A stretch of DNA of 64,000 nt from RFSX01 sp965248155 (GCA_965248155.1 CBDFIO010000001.1:1302001-1366000), one strand, 5' to 3'; positions 36,131 through 46,649 are shown, counted from the first letter of the stretch. Program-made: numbers and translations. The notes: generated by a model not told the origin, from the sequence alone.

Positions 36131-37051
36131 TTAATCTTTATCTGAACGATAGGCAATGTAGAATTCAAAGCTTGGACCTGTTCCCAAATTGCCATTTATA
36201 CCTGCAAGAGCACCAATTTTCAACGACGAATAACGATCTCCAACATCATTCATGATTATTCCTCCATGAATTGAAAATTCGTTAACACTGGAATAAGAAG
36301 CCCCCGCCCAGAAGGTTTCTTCCATTTCGTATTTCACTCCTAAAATATAATCCACAATTTCAGGATTGACATAATTCAGTTGGAATGAAGGTTCAATATA
36401 ATAAGAGTAATTAAACCATTTTACGCCTATATTTCCAAACAAGTGTTGTTCCCTGTTAGCGCTTCCATTTGTCAATTGAAGTTCTGGTGAAAAACTTTGC
36501 AGAGTTGCGAATCCGAAGTAGAAAATATCATCACGACCATACTCTTCAGTATTTGAAAAATAGGCAAAGCCTACACCCAGTGAAGGATTAAAACCAGATT
36601 GTGTACCTGTTCCCAATATAGGGTCATCAGGGTCATTAAATTTCTGACCAGCAGGATTGAAGCTGTATTGAAATAGATATCCATTTAAACCTAATGACAA
36701 TTGATCATCATCAGAAAGGATTTCTTTAAGCTTGTAAGCATAATTTAATTCAATTCCAAACTTCGAAACTGGACCGGTTTTATCAGAAATAATAGAACCT
36801 CCAGCGCTCATATTCATATCAACAAATGGATATTGAATTGAGGCAAATGCCGTATTGGGTGCATTATCAAATCCAAACCATTGTTTCCTGTAAAAAGCCG
36901 AAACTTCCATATGTGTACCAGGTGCAGTAAATGCCGGATTCCATATATGATGAAGTTCCTGAATAGGGGAGGAATAAGGTAGCTGTTGTGCCTTAAGCCC
37001 AAGAGATACCGCCAAAATTAACCCAACGAAGAATAACTTTTTCTTCATCAT
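36131..37051 (-). CDS. PorP/SprF family T9SS outer-membrane protein
   Basis: 306 residues. Signal peptide (...LGLKAQ), then QLPYSSPIQELHHIWNPAFTA, the family hallmark, and SAFYRKQWFGFDNAPNTAF, followed by alternating beta strands typical of an outer-membrane barrel. PorP/SprF proteins work with the T9SS, and many are encoded directly beside a type B sorting-domain cargo they help anchor. Here the gene begins one base after the stop of the giant metalloprotease (TGA-T-ATG), so this copy is almost certainly the dedicated partner of that cargo. Confidence 0.93.
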   Translation of the reverse strand: MMKKKLFFVGLILAVSLGLKAQQLPYSSPIQELHHIWNPAFTAPGTHMEVSAFYRKQWFGFDNAPNTAFASIQYPFVDMNMSAGGSIISDKTGPVSKFGIELNYAYKLKEILSDDDQLSLGLNGYLFQYSFNPAGQKFNDPDDPILGTGTQSGFNPSLGVGFAYFSNTEEYGRDDIFYFGFATLQSFSPELQLTNGSANREQHLFGNIGVKWFNYSYYIEPSFQLNYVNPEIVDYILGVKYEMEETFWAGASYSSVNEFSIHGGIIMNDVGDRYSSLKIGALAGINGNLGTGPSFEFYIAYRSDKD

Positions 37052-37052
37052 A

Positions 37053-40000
37053 TCACTCTCTTATAATTGTTAGGCTGGTTTTAACTTGTAAATCAGCAAA
37101 TTCTAAAACATAATAATAAGTATCCGCAGGCAACTCTTGTCCATCACGCAAACCAACCCATCTTTGACCATCTCTTTGATATCCTACCTTTTCATATATA
37201 ATATTTCCCCATCGATTAAAAATTGTCAATTTATTCTCAGGAAATGCTTCAAGCCCTTTAAATACCAACTCATCATTTTTACCATCTCCATTCGGAGTTA
37301 GAATCGAAACAGCATCCAGGATAGAACTCGGATCTTCGATTATACAGATTTGAATTTGATCAGTATCTTGACATCCATTCGCATCTGTAACTGTGACCGT
37401 AAATACAGTAGCGGTGTCAATATTAATCTCTGGATTGGCAATATTAGAAGAGCCAACAATCGATAATTGGTTATCCCAAGAATAGGCAACTCCTCCGCTG
37501 GCATTTAATTCGAACGGAAGTCCTATTAAGATGCAAGTATCTCTTCCTGCATTCGCTTCCGGTGGGTCATTTACTTGAACGAAAACTTCAAGATTAGCAA
37601 CATTATTAGGACAGTTGTCGCTTATCATTACTGAATAAGTTGTGGTCTCACTAGGCGAAGCCACCGGATTAGGAATATTTATGTCACTTAAAGTCCCATT
37701 TGGATCTGTCCATTCATAAACTAAGCCTCCCGAAGATTGTAAAGTTACAGTTTCACCTAAGCATAATCCTATAGCGGAACTCCCTACAGACGCATTGATT
37801 GGAGGGAAATAAGTTACATCGAATGTCTCAATTGCAGAGCAGTTATTTTGATCGACGACAGTCAGAGAAGCAGATTGCGTCGTAATCTGAGTAAATTCTT
37901 CATAAGGTACCGTAATGTCAGGACCTGTTCCTACAATTCCGTCCCATGTATATGTACTAAATCCGGAATCAACTGAAATATCCTGAGATTCCCCCGGACA
38001 TAAATCAATATTATCAATACTGACTACCGGATTGGCAAATTCTTCAACAGTTATATTACCACTAATTGTGCATTCTTCATCAGATGTCACTTCAATCAGA
38101 TAGTTCCCTGGAGAAGAAACTGTGATGGAAGTCACATCCTGACCTTGATTATTTCCATTCAAGTTCCAAGCAATCGAGTTCGCATCTGTATTAATTGACA
38201 AATCGACCGATGACCCTTCACAATAGCTCGCTGAATCAACATAATCCAAGTTAGGTGGATTATCGAAAACGATATCTACATCGTCCTGACTGCTACATTC
38301 TGAATCATTGGTAACTATTAAACTGTAGTTTCCTGAATCAGTAATACTGATTGTATTTTCAGTTTCTCCAGTAATAATATTTCCATCCAAAGACCATTCA
38401 TAGTCATTATCTTGATTATCTGGAACACTGAGCAGAATGCTTTCTCCAAAGCAAGCTGACATATCTGCACCTAAGTCAGATATCGGAATTGGTGCAAATT
38501 CCATCAAGAAGAAATTGATGGAACCACATCCAATAGAGTTAAAAGCTGTAAATGTATAAGTTCCGGATTCAGTTATTTCTAACTCATTCGTTGTTTCGCC
38601 GGGAATAATTCCACTCTGATCCTCCCATTGGAAAGTAACTCCATCTGTTTGAACAACCATTACATATGTGTCACCTTCACACAGATCAGGTACAATTGCC
38701 AAAAGGTTTTCCGGGACAGGTAAAAATGCAACATCAAAAATTTGCTCACTTTGACACCCGGTCGTATTGCTCAGAACTGCAGAATATTGTCCAGACTCAT
38801 TTACTTGAAGAAATGGACTGGTCTCCTGAGCTAAAAGATTACCATCCATAAACCATTCGATAGTTTCACCCGCATCATTATCTACACTTAAAATAATCTG
38901 TTCACCTTCACACTCTTCGTTTTTACCTGATATTGTAAATTCTGGCGCTGCAATAGCATTAACAACAATCGTATCCCTGTCTTCACAAATACCTCCAGTA
39001 CCAACTACAGCCACATATTCACCTGAAGAACTTGTATTTAATGTAAGATCGTTTTCTCCAATTATTTCCTGTCCATTCAAATACCAGGTAACCGAACTGA
39101 CATTGGAAGTCGAATTAATTGTTACTTCTACTCCTTCACAAAAATCAAAGTCGTCATCAAGTGTGACCATAGGAGTCGCAATAAATGAAGCATTTATTGT
39201 ATCGGAGGAAGTGCACTCAAATTGATTTTCTGCTATCACGATAATCTGTGCATCTGAAGTGACTTCAAATAAATTATCAGTACCTTCTTGGCTCAATACG
39301 CCATCTACAAACCATCTATATTCAAATCCTCCGGCGCCTGCATCAAATACAATAATTTCTCCTTCACAAGCAACCTTATCAGATCCGAGATCTATAGTAG
39401 GTAGTGGATTGTAATTTATATTAATTGTGTCTTCTGTAAAACAATCAACACCGGAATAAACTCTGGCAACATATTGCCCGCCCATATCTGCCAACAATTC
39501 AAGATCTGTAGCACCAATTATTTCATTCCCATCTCTAGACCAAATAATATCGAATCCATTGGTGGTGGCGATTATTGTATACCGCAGGTCTTCACAAAGA
39601 TCCTGGTCTTCTCCTAGATTTATTTCTGGAAGCGGATTAAAACTTAGCACAGTAGTATCAGAAGTAGAACAGTTATTGGCATTTGTTGCAATGACAACAT
39701 AAGTTCCATTCCCTGTAGCATCAAAAGTATTTGAATCATTCATTAGATCAAGACCATCTAGGGTCCAAACAAATGAATTACTGGCATCTCCTCCATCAAG
39801 AGTTTCAATAACTCCTTCGCATAACAACTTATCCTCTCCAAGATCAACAGTTGGTGATTCATTAAATGTAACTGATACCTCATCTGCAATCGAACAATCT
39901 ACATTAGCAAAGACAATAGCCTTATATACTCCGGTTTGAGAAACGCTCAATACGTCATCTTGTTCTCCAACAATTAATTCATCATCTACATACCATTCAA

Positions 40001-43000
40001 TATCAAACCCATTAGCATTGGCTTCAATCTCGTAAGTTTCCCCTGAACAAAACGTCATATCTACTCCTAATTCAAGATCGGGTAGCTGCCTGAATGAAAC
40101 ATTGATTTGATCAATCGTTTCGCAAAAATTAGAATTAACTGCTACAACTAAATAATCACCATCTTCAGTTACTTCTAGCATACTAGAAGTTTCTGATATC
40201 TGAACAGCATCTTTAGCCCAGGCAAAAAGATTATTCGGATCTCCAGCATCAAGTATTAAAGTGTCGCCTTCACAGAGCACTAAATCTTCGCCTAACTCAA
40301 CTATAGGAGCATCAAGAAAAGTAGCTTGAAAGCTCGTACTGACTGAACAATCAAATTCATTAATTGCCACTACCATATAATCTCCATCTTCAGCTACTAA
40401 CAGAGTATCAAATGAAGATACAAAAGCTCCATCTTTATACCATTCTATTGAGTCCGCATCAGTGACTGCTACGATTTCGAATACATCACCGGTACAGGCA
40501 TTAATGTCCATTATATCATCAATAACAGGGTTGGGGTTGAATTGAATATCAAGCATATCCGGTTTTGAACAACCATTCCCATCAGTAACAACGACTCTAT
40601 AATTCCCTGACTCTTCTACAAGCAGATCTTTTGTGGTTTCAGCCAATAAAACATCATTTCTAAACCACTCATAAGTTGTTCCATCAGTCCCTGCATCCAG
40701 ACTAATCGAATTTCCTTCGCATTCCATAATGAGATCTTCGCCTAGATCCAATGTAATTGGACAGCAATTTTCGGGAGCAACAAACAAATCATTCAGAACA
40801 GTGTTACAGGATACATCATCAGAAAAAGTAATCGCCAGATCTACAGCTTGACCATCAGCTACCAAACCAGTCAACTGAATCTCCATTGAATCTGCGGCTA
40901 CGTCAAATGACTGACCATTTACCATTAATGTTCCTGTTCCTGGTCCTTTATCAATTTTAAATCTTAGAATTTGTGAATATGTATTATTTAGAGGATCACA
41001 AGCGGATTGATCCCCAAGCTCGACATCAAATAAACTACAAGTAGAAATGATTGTTATGTCCTTATAATTTGAACTTATTCTATAACAATCGCCTGTATTC
41101 AACAATTCATTCAGAGTCATTCCAATCCAGGAGTTAAGATCGACATCGTCCGGTGGAACAGCGCCACCCGTTTTATAAGCTGCCGCATGGATATGGTATT
41201 CACCCGCTTCTGTTGATGTGAAATCAGAAGTATTCGTTATGAATCTTATTTCTCCAGAGCTTTTGTCTACTGCTAAAAATGTAACAGCATAATCAGGATT
41301 CTTATCAAGTATAATAAAATCTCCCGGTCCATTAATTCCTGTTAAGGCAATCGTCCTTGTATCTGCAGAAGTTATTTGGGAAGCAAACAAATATTCTTTG
41401 CATGCATCCAAAGGTGCTGTAAAAACGGTAGGCAAATATGAAAAACTGCCTACAAACGATGCATTGGATTCTATGAAAGAAGGGCAAGCATTATTACTGT
41501 CAAATGTTTCTGCATCAAAAATGGTATAAGCTTTTATAAAAGCTGCTCCATTTGTATTGATCAGGAAATCATAAGACCCGCTTTCTGTGACAGCAAATCT
41601 TAGCGTATCAAATGCATTATTCGCTGTTCCAACTCTCGTACAATTACTATTAAAATCATTAACAGCAACCGGCATAGTCGGAGGTACATTCTCTACAGAA
41701 CCGGAATATTCTACAGCCATATCTCCTTTAATAGTTTCAAGTCCAAAATCTAATGCAGGATCTCCAAATTCAAATTCCCCACCTGTCTCATCACATAATA
41801 TTATCCCAGGAGCAAAACAGTCAGATTCAAGCGTAAAATCATTGTTAGACATATCATACCACTGGAAGCATTCGTAATCATCACATGCAACCATCAATCT
41901 GGCATTATCTGAGTTTGGAAAGCTGGCAGGAATTAAGACATCTGCTGTTCCGGCACTATAATCAACTTCTGTTGCTAATACAAATGGAAAATTTAGACCA
42001 CCGTCAGTCGATAACCTAATCGCGGCATTTGCACACATAGATTCTGAATTTCTTGGACTCCAGGTCACAGTCAACATTTCTCCTGCAGCGATGGATTCAC
42101 CTCCATTCGGAGCTGTAACTTGTAATGGTCCCATTGTAGATTCTACATTGATTGCAATTTGCTCCCAGTCAATAGCTCCACCTTCCGGATTATTATCTCT
42201 AACCGTTAAACGCATTCTCATTCCACGTGCCCGGTTTGGTAAAACTTCGAAATCACTTCTTTCGTTATCCTTAACATCTTCAATCCTTGGAAAATATCTT
42301 GTTGGAGATAAGCTTGGTGGATAAGATCTCCAAAGCGGGGCATTAGAAGTCATCGCCGCCTCTGTACCAATATCTCCATGTGTATCTCTGTTAGATGCTC
42401 CATCTTCATCATATCCTTCCCAACAATATGTGAGTACATCATCATCTTCATCTGTTGCAGAACCCGTTAAAAAGAATGGAGTTAATCTTGGTAAATTGTA
42501 TTCTGCGCTACATGGGTTTGCCATGATAACTGGGGGATTATTGTTATCGCTAATCCAATCTACTTCATTACAAACTCCTGCTATTTCCATGAAATTAACC
42601 ATCCTGTCGAGACTGTTAATATTGAAGTAATTATCAAGAACTCCACTCGTTGGAATATTATACTCTGGATCACAAATTCCCTGATAAGACATTATTGTTG
42701 TTCCTGATCCGATTTCATATGCAGTTGCAATAGGATGATTCCCTTCTTCACAACTTCCTCCAATTCCGTTAAAAGTATGGGTTGCGCTAAACTGATGCCC
42801 AAATTCATGAGCTGCCAATTGTATAAAACTATTGGTCTGGTTGTTAAATGAACCACTCCATCCCGATGCCTTTCGATTATCATCACAAACCACAGATAAT
42901 CCTGCTAATCCGCCACCGGACCAACCATCTCCTGAAGTATGATTATGAAAAACATGTCCAATGTCATATCTGAAATCTGGATATCTATTTGAAATTTCAT

Positions 43001-43793
43001 TTTGAGCTTGCGTTGTTCTCGGTTGTCCTCCCGAATTGTCAGGCATGAATGGGTCAGCATTGGGATCTGTTTCCACTTTAGGACTACCTGTTGCCATTAC
43101 CAATTCTACAGCCAAATCCCTTTCATATATCGCTGAAATATCATTAAGGTTGGACTGAATCCACTGATTAACAGCTGTAAAAGATCCTCCGTTGGCATCG
43201 TAATATTCACCAGTACTTATAATCGCAACACGATATATTCTTTTAGTACTCCCATTTGTCTTGAGCGGAGTTCCCTTTTGTTCTTGTAAATGATTTTCAA
43301 AATCTTCAGAATAATTAATCTCACCGTGTTCATTACAGATAGCTACAGGTTTACCTTCTTCTCTTGTAATACCAATTTCCTGGTAATAGCTATCCTTATC
43401 ATCAACATCTGGATAAATTCTGATCAGTTTGCCTCCATTTAAATAAGAGATCATAACACCTTCAGGTCCAGCGGTGATTCTGCCGGTAATCCTTTCACCT
43501 TCTAATGTATGGATCTTATAGGTTTTGATTTCCGGATATGGGCTTTTTGTATTTCCATACAAGGAAAACTCCTTTACTTTGAAATTCTTTGTCGAAGAAA
43601 GATAAGGCAAGTCGACGTCACCATCTTTATGTTTTAACTGACTGTAGAATTCATCAACTGAGAATTCTATCTGAGTTTTCCCATTCTTGATAATGGACTC
43701 ATCTATAGTAGGTATGTTCTGAATATCCTGTGCAAACATGATCCCTACACTAAATAAGAGGAGTGAAATGGAGCTTAAATATTTTCTAGCCAT
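37053..43793 (-). CDS. Giant secreted metzincin-type metalloprotease with ~15 Ig-like repeats and T9SS type B domain
   Basis: 2246 residues from ATG 43791-43793; the longer in-frame start (43838) adds 15 residues before an otherwise normal signal peptide (...GIMFAQ) and is rejected. Order: pro-region, zinc protease with HEFGHQFSATH (about 327-337; HExxHxxxxxH) and Met-turn TTIMSYQ, as in reprolysin/M12-like proteins; then beta-sandwich regions to about 1010. Next come about fifteen ~75-residue Ig/PKD-like repeats (about 1010-2155), each with a CEG or similar after a GED strand and EWxxDG. The end is a gliding-motility-type (type B) sorting domain: SILTPNGDGKND, LTIFNRWGNIIYE. Surface-anchored, probably adhesive and proteolytic. 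Its PorP/SprF partner follows in the same operon. Confidence 0.92.
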   Translation of the reverse strand: MARKYLSSISLLLFSVGIMFAQDIQNIPTIDESIIKNGKTQIEFSVDEFYSQLKHKDGDVDLPYLSSTKNFKVKEFSLYGNTKSPYPEIKTYKIHTLEGERITGRITAGPEGVMISYLNGGKLIRIYPDVDDKDSYYQEIGITREEGKPVAICNEHGEINYSEDFENHLQEQKGTPLKTNGSTKRIYRVAIISTGEYYDANGGSFTAVNQWIQSNLNDISAIYERDLAVELVMATGSPKVETDPNADPFMPDNSGGQPRTTQAQNEISNRYPDFRYDIGHVFHNHTSGDGWSGGGLAGLSVVCDDNRKASGWSGSFNNQTNSFIQLAAHEFGHQFSATHTFNGIGGSCEEGNHPIATAYEIGSGTTIMSYQGICDPEYNIPTSGVLDNYFNINSLDRMVNFMEIAGVCNEVDWISDNNNPPVIMANPCSAEYNLPRLTPFFLTGSATDEDDDVLTYCWEGYDEDGASNRDTHGDIGTEAAMTSNAPLWRSYPPSLSPTRYFPRIEDVKDNERSDFEVLPNRARGMRMRLTVRDNNPEGGAIDWEQIAINVESTMGPLQVTAPNGGESIAAGEMLTVTWSPRNSESMCANAAIRLSTDGGLNFPFVLATEVDYSAGTADVLIPASFPNSDNARLMVACDDYECFQWYDMSNNDFTLESDCFAPGIILCDETGGEFEFGDPALDFGLETIKGDMAVEYSGSVENVPPTMPVAVNDFNSNCTRVGTANNAFDTLRFAVTESGSYDFLINTNGAAFIKAYTIFDAETFDSNNACPSFIESNASFVGSFSYLPTVFTAPLDACKEYLFASQITSADTRTIALTGINGPGDFIILDKNPDYAVTFLAVDKSSGEIRFITNTSDFTSTEAGEYHIHAAAYKTGGAVPPDDVDLNSWIGMTLNELLNTGDCYRISSNYKDITIISTCSLFDVELGDQSACDPLNNTYSQILRFKIDKGPGTGTLMVNGQSFDVAADSMEIQLTGLVADGQAVDLAITFSDDVSCNTVLNDLFVAPENCCPITLDLGEDLIMECEGNSISLDAGTDGTTYEWFRNDVLLAETTKDLLVEESGNYRVVVTDGNGCSKPDMLDIQFNPNPVIDDIMDINACTGDVFEIVAVTDADSIEWYKDGAFVSSFDTLLVAEDGDYMVVAINEFDCSVSTSFQATFLDAPIVELGEDLVLCEGDTLILDAGDPNNLFAWAKDAVQISETSSMLEVTEDGDYLVVAVNSNFCETIDQINVSFRQLPDLELGVDMTFCSGETYEIEANANGFDIEWYVDDELIVGEQDDVLSVSQTGVYKAIVFANVDCSIADEVSVTFNESPTVDLGEDKLLCEGVIETLDGGDASNSFVWTLDGLDLMNDSNTFDATGNGTYVVIATNANNCSTSDTTVLSFNPLPEINLGEDQDLCEDLRYTIIATTNGFDIIWSRDGNEIIGATDLELLADMGGQYVARVYSGVDCFTEDTININYNPLPTIDLGSDKVACEGEIIVFDAGAGGFEYRWFVDGVLSQEGTDNLFEVTSDAQIIVIAENQFECTSSDTINASFIATPMVTLDDDFDFCEGVEVTINSTSNVSSVTWYLNGQEIIGENDLTLNTSSSGEYVAVVGTGGICEDRDTIVVNAIAAPEFTISGKNEECEGEQIILSVDNDAGETIEWFMDGNLLAQETSPFLQVNESGQYSAVLSNTTGCQSEQIFDVAFLPVPENLLAIVPDLCEGDTYVMVVQTDGVTFQWEDQSGIIPGETTNELEITESGTYTFTAFNSIGCGSINFFLMEFAPIPISDLGADMSACFGESILLSVPDNQDNDYEWSLDGNIITGETENTISITDSGNYSLIVTNDSECSSQDDVDIVFDNPPNLDYVDSASYCEGSSVDLSINTDANSIAWNLNGNNQGQDVTSITVSSPGNYLIEVTSDEECTISGNITVEEFANPVVSIDNIDLCPGESQDISVDSGFSTYTWDGIVGTGPDITVPYEEFTQITTQSASLTVVDQNNCSAIETFDVTYFPPINASVGSSAIGLCLGETVTLQSSGGLVYEWTDPNGTLSDINIPNPVASPSETTTYSVMISDNCPNNVANLEVFVQVNDPPEANAGRDTCILIGLPFELNASGGVAYSWDNQLSIVGSSNIANPEINIDTATVFTVTVTDANGCQDTDQIQICIIEDPSSILDAVSILTPNGDGKNDELVFKGLEAFPENKLTIFNRWGNIIYEKVGYQRDGQRWVGLRDGQELPADTYYYVLEFADLQVKTSLTIIRE

Positions 43794-43899
43794 CGGGCAG
43801 GTAAATTTTATAGGTCTAATATATTGTATATAATACATCTTTCTGAACCAAATTTTAGTAAAATAAATAAAAGGTCGGGAATAGAAAATAGCAGATTCT

Positions 43900-44709
43900 T
43901 TATCTTCTATATTTCAAGCTTAATCCCGGAGTAAATCCAAGCAAAGTGTCATATGTGGCACCACCATCAAATGACAACTGATTTCCAAGGTCATACCCTA
44001 TACCAAACGATAATGCTCCGGGGTTTGTATTGCTTGAAACCCGTAAAAAAACTCTATCCATTATCAAATATTCTATTCCAAAAATGAAGTTTATTTCTTC
44101 ATCAACAATTTTTTCTGTTTCAATATATAAATCTAGTTTCTCTGAAACTTCATATTTCAGACCAAATCTAAGTACAGAACTTATCTCCGTATTATTTGCA
44201 ATCTCAATTTTTTCAGGATTGAAAATGTATATTCCATATGTCAATTCTTCTGTTATCCGACCTGAAAGCCCAAGTCCAAAGCTAAACGCTGAGTTATTCC
44301 CATATTCGTCAATCCTGATTGAATTGTAGTCGAAATTGACTGAAATCGCTAAAATATCATGAAGTTTTCTAGCGTACATCAAAGATAATTTCTGTTCAGA
44401 ATATAACTCAAAACCATAATTGCTGAAGCTTAATCCAAATTGGCCAATGTTTTGAATAGGAGTAGAAACACCAAAAGAAGCGATTGTTAATTCCGATAAG
44501 GAAAACCGTCTTTGAGTGGATGCAATGAGTTCTAATTTGTCACTATTGACAATATTTGCAAAATTGTTAAATATCGCATCTTGTTTATCTAAAGTTGTAC
44601 TAATTCCATTCAGGGATAAACTTCTGGTACCAAAATCAGGATTTATTCCTCTTTGAGAAAATAAGATAAGGCTCTGAAAAGTTGTAATTACTATAAAGAA
44701 ATAGCGCAC
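43900..44709 (-). CDS. Outer-membrane beta-barrel protein, PorV/UPF0164-like
   Basis: 269 residues. Signal peptide (MRYFFIVITTFQSLILFSQ), then a series of amphipathic strands with frequent FGLG/FGIEY/LSFGIGYDLG patterns ending in GLSLKYRR, typical of a 14-stranded barrel. It resembles PorV/PorQ-type proteins of the T9SS in strand spacing, but I cannot identify a diagnostic motif. The start is GTG (44707-44709). It lies 106 bases upstream of the giant metalloprotease on the same strand and may belong to the same transcription unit: barrel, cargo, PorP/SprF. Confidence 0.6.
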   Translation of the reverse strand: MRYFFIVITTFQSLILFSQRGINPDFGTRSLSLNGISTTLDKQDAIFNNFANIVNSDKLELIASTQRRFSLSELTIASFGVSTPIQNIGQFGLSFSNYGFELYSEQKLSLMYARKLHDILAISVNFDYNSIRIDEYGNNSAFSFGLGLSGRITEELTYGIYIFNPEKIEIANNTEISSVLRFGLKYEVSEKLDLYIETEKIVDEEINFIFGIEYLIMDRVFLRVSSNTNPGALSFGIGYDLGNQLSFDGGATYDTLLGFTPGLSLKYRR

Positions 44710-44770
44710 GAAATATGTCTATTTTTGGTCTATAAAAATGTAAGATAATAATTTAAAACTCAATTTCACA

Positions 44771-45667
44771 TTGGCAAAATTTCGTAAAAATCATTCCAAA
44801 TCTTCAAAAGGCAAGTCATTTGCTTTAAGGGGATTTATGGTTACAGGGATCTTATTCCTCCTCTTATTTTTTAACTTTTACAAGTATGCATCATTTGACG
44901 AAGATTCTACCCATAATGATTTACAGATATTGTCAGATGACGAAATAAATTATCTGCCCACCGGCAGTTCTTCTCAGATTATTCGTCACAGGTATTATTC
45001 ATTAGCATATAATGAGAATAACGAACAAGCGGATTGGGTCGCATATAAACTAACCAAGCAATCTATTCAAATTCCAAATGTCAAAAGAGAGAGGGAATAC
45101 AGAAAGGACTATAAGGTGAAAACCGGATCTGCAATTCATAGTGATTACAGTCATTCAGGATATACAAGAGGACATCTTGCACCAGCCGGTGATATGGCTT
45201 TTAATACGACCGCAATGAAGGAAAGCTTTTTTATGAGTAACATGACGCCCCAGATCAGAGCTTTTAACAATGGCATTTGGAAAGAACTTGAAGAAAATAC
45301 GAGAGATTGGGCCTATAGAAATGATGAAATATATATCGTGAGTGGACCTCTTTTTAATCTTGAAAATCCCACTCAAATTGGCAAAAATAATGTAGCTGTA
45401 CCCGATGCTTTTTACAAAGCCATCCTTGATATAAAATCTCCATCACAGAAATCAATCGCATTTATTGTTCCGCATGAAAAATCTGACATTCATTTAAGTG
45501 AATATGCTGTTAGTATCGATTATCTGGAAAATGTATGTTCATTTAATTTGTTCCCTGATTTATATATTGATGAAGAAGAAGAACAAGAACTGGAGTCTGG
45601 TATGGATATTAAATTATATGACTATCGGATTGCTTGCACAAGACACTATAATTTCGTATCTTTCTAA
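44771..45667 (+). CDS. Membrane-anchored DNA/RNA non-specific endonuclease (NUC1), C-terminus rewritten by an IS
   Basis: 298 residues as it stands. A basic N-terminus is followed by one membrane span (GFMVTGILFLLLFFNFY), then a beta-beta-alpha-metal nuclease domain: SGYTRGHLAPAGDM contains the RGH catalytic motif, and ESFFMSNMTPQIRAFNNGIW supplies the metal-binding Asn. It should cut DNA and RNA outside the inner membrane. TTG start. Up to codon 282 (TTA, ending at 45616) the gene is native; the last 16 residues (YDYRIACTRHYNFVSF) come from the left end of an IS1595-like element. The displaced native end (WPIDQSKFKARVEKWNYQ, stop 46727-46729) lies beyond the element and would make a 300-residue protein. 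The domain core is intact, so activity may survive. Confidence 0.9.
   Translation: MAKFRKNHSKSSKGKSFALRGFMVTGILFLLLFFNFYKYASFDEDSTHNDLQILSDDEINYLPTGSSSQIIRHRYYSLAYNENNEQADWVAYKLTKQSIQIPNVKREREYRKDYKVKTGSAIHSDYSHSGYTRGHLAPAGDMAFNTTAMKESFFMSNMTPQIRAFNNGIWKELEENTRDWAYRNDEIYIVSGPLFNLENPTQIGKNNVAVPDAFYKAILDIKSPSQKSIAFIVPHEKSDIHLSEYAVSIDYLENVCSFNLFPDLYIDEEEEQELESGMDIKLYDYRIACTRHYNFVSF
45609..45616 (+). repeat. Left target-site duplication of the IS (TTAAATTA)
   Basis: TTAAATTA directly precedes the left inverted repeat and recurs at 46665-46672 right after the other end. The match can be read as 10 bases (ATTAAATTAT), depending on where the element is said to end. An 8-base duplication is what IS1595-family elements usually make. 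Confidence 0.88.
45617..45631 (+). repeat. Left terminal inverted repeat of the IS
   Basis: TATGACTATCGGATT; identical to the reverse complement of 46650-46664. It is read through as coding sequence by the interrupted nuclease gene. Confidence 0.92.
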
Positions 45668-45684
45668 TTATTAGACACTTAGTT

Positions 45685-46647
45685 ATGAAGTTACAAGATT
45701 TTTTCAAAAAGTATCCAGATGAAGCAAGCTGCAAAGCTCACTTTAAAGCAGAAAGAGATAGACAAGGAGTTATTTGTAAGCGTTGCCAATCTCAAGAGCA
45801 TTATTGGCTATCCACAAGAAGTCAATACCAATGTAAATCCTGTAAGTTTAGAACGACTTTACGTAGTGGAACATTACTACATAAATCTCAGCTACCCTAC
45901 TACTATTGGTATTTTGGAATGATGATGCTTACCAGCACAAAAAAGAGTTTTTCTGCATTAGAAATACAAAGACAGTTAGGTCATCCCTATTATGAGCCTA
46001 TTTGGTATATGCTTCATAAAATACGTCACTCTATGGGTAGGCGAGATGATAATTATCTTCTTGGTAATCAAGTTGAACTTGATGAAGGTTTCTTTGAAAT
46101 AGTTCCCAACAAAGAAAGACGAGATCAAACCGTAATAGAATTAGAAAACAATGATGGAAAATATAAGAGAGGTAAAGGAAGTCAAAAGCAAGCAATAGTA
46201 TTGGTTATGGCTGAATCAATATCTGTGGAACCTACTAAAAAATACAGGCACAAAACCAATAAAAAAGTGAGATACATTAAAATGAAATTACTAGATGACC
46301 TTAGCAAAGAAAGCACCAATGCACAAGTAGAACAAGCTATTGATACAAAAACATCTGCAATAACAGACGGAGCTAATAACTATAATGATTTAGCAAACAG
46401 CCTCACTGACCATAAAGCTGTGGTAATAAAGGACAAGAAAGAGACTCGTAAAATTCTGCCTTGGGTTCATATAGTCATAAGCAATGCCAAAAGATTGCTG
46501 TTAGATGTGCATCATTCCATTGGTGAGCAATATCTGCAAAGTTATCTCGATGAGTTCTGCTATAAGTTTAATAGAAAATACTTCAATTCTGTATTCGATA
46601 GAGTTGTAACTAACTCTGTATCTGTAAAATGGGAGGTAAATATGTAA
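45685..46647 (+). CDS. IS1595-family (ISXO2-like) DDE transposase
   Basis: 320 residues. An N-terminal zinc ribbon (CKRCQSQEHYW...YQCKSCKF) binds DNA. The ISXO2-like catalytic domain follows: acidic residues in QVELDEGFFEI and AITDGANNY, then LPWVHIVISNAKRLLLDVHH and YLDEFCYKFNRKYF. These are characteristic of IS1595 transposases. Full length, without frameshift, so it should be functional. ATG start 17 bases after the chimeric nuclease stop; it may be read from the nuclease transcript. The TAA (46645-46647) lies next to the right inverted repeat. Confidence 0.93.
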   Translation: MKLQDFFKKYPDEASCKAHFKAERDRQGVICKRCQSQEHYWLSTRSQYQCKSCKFRTTLRSGTLLHKSQLPYYYWYFGMMMLTSTKKSFSALEIQRQLGHPYYEPIWYMLHKIRHSMGRRDDNYLLGNQVELDEGFFEIVPNKERRDQTVIELENNDGKYKRGKGSQKQAIVLVMAESISVEPTKKYRHKTNKKVRYIKMKLLDDLSKESTNAQVEQAIDTKTSAITDGANNYNDLANSLTDHKAVVIKDKKETRKILPWVHIVISNAKRLLLDVHHSIGEQYLQSYLDEFCYKFNRKYFNSVFDRVVTNSVSVKWEVNM

Positions 46648-46649
46648 TT

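Noticed and set aside
43794..43838. Longer start for the giant metalloprotease
   Set aside because: The extra 15 residues precede a complete signal peptide and are not needed.
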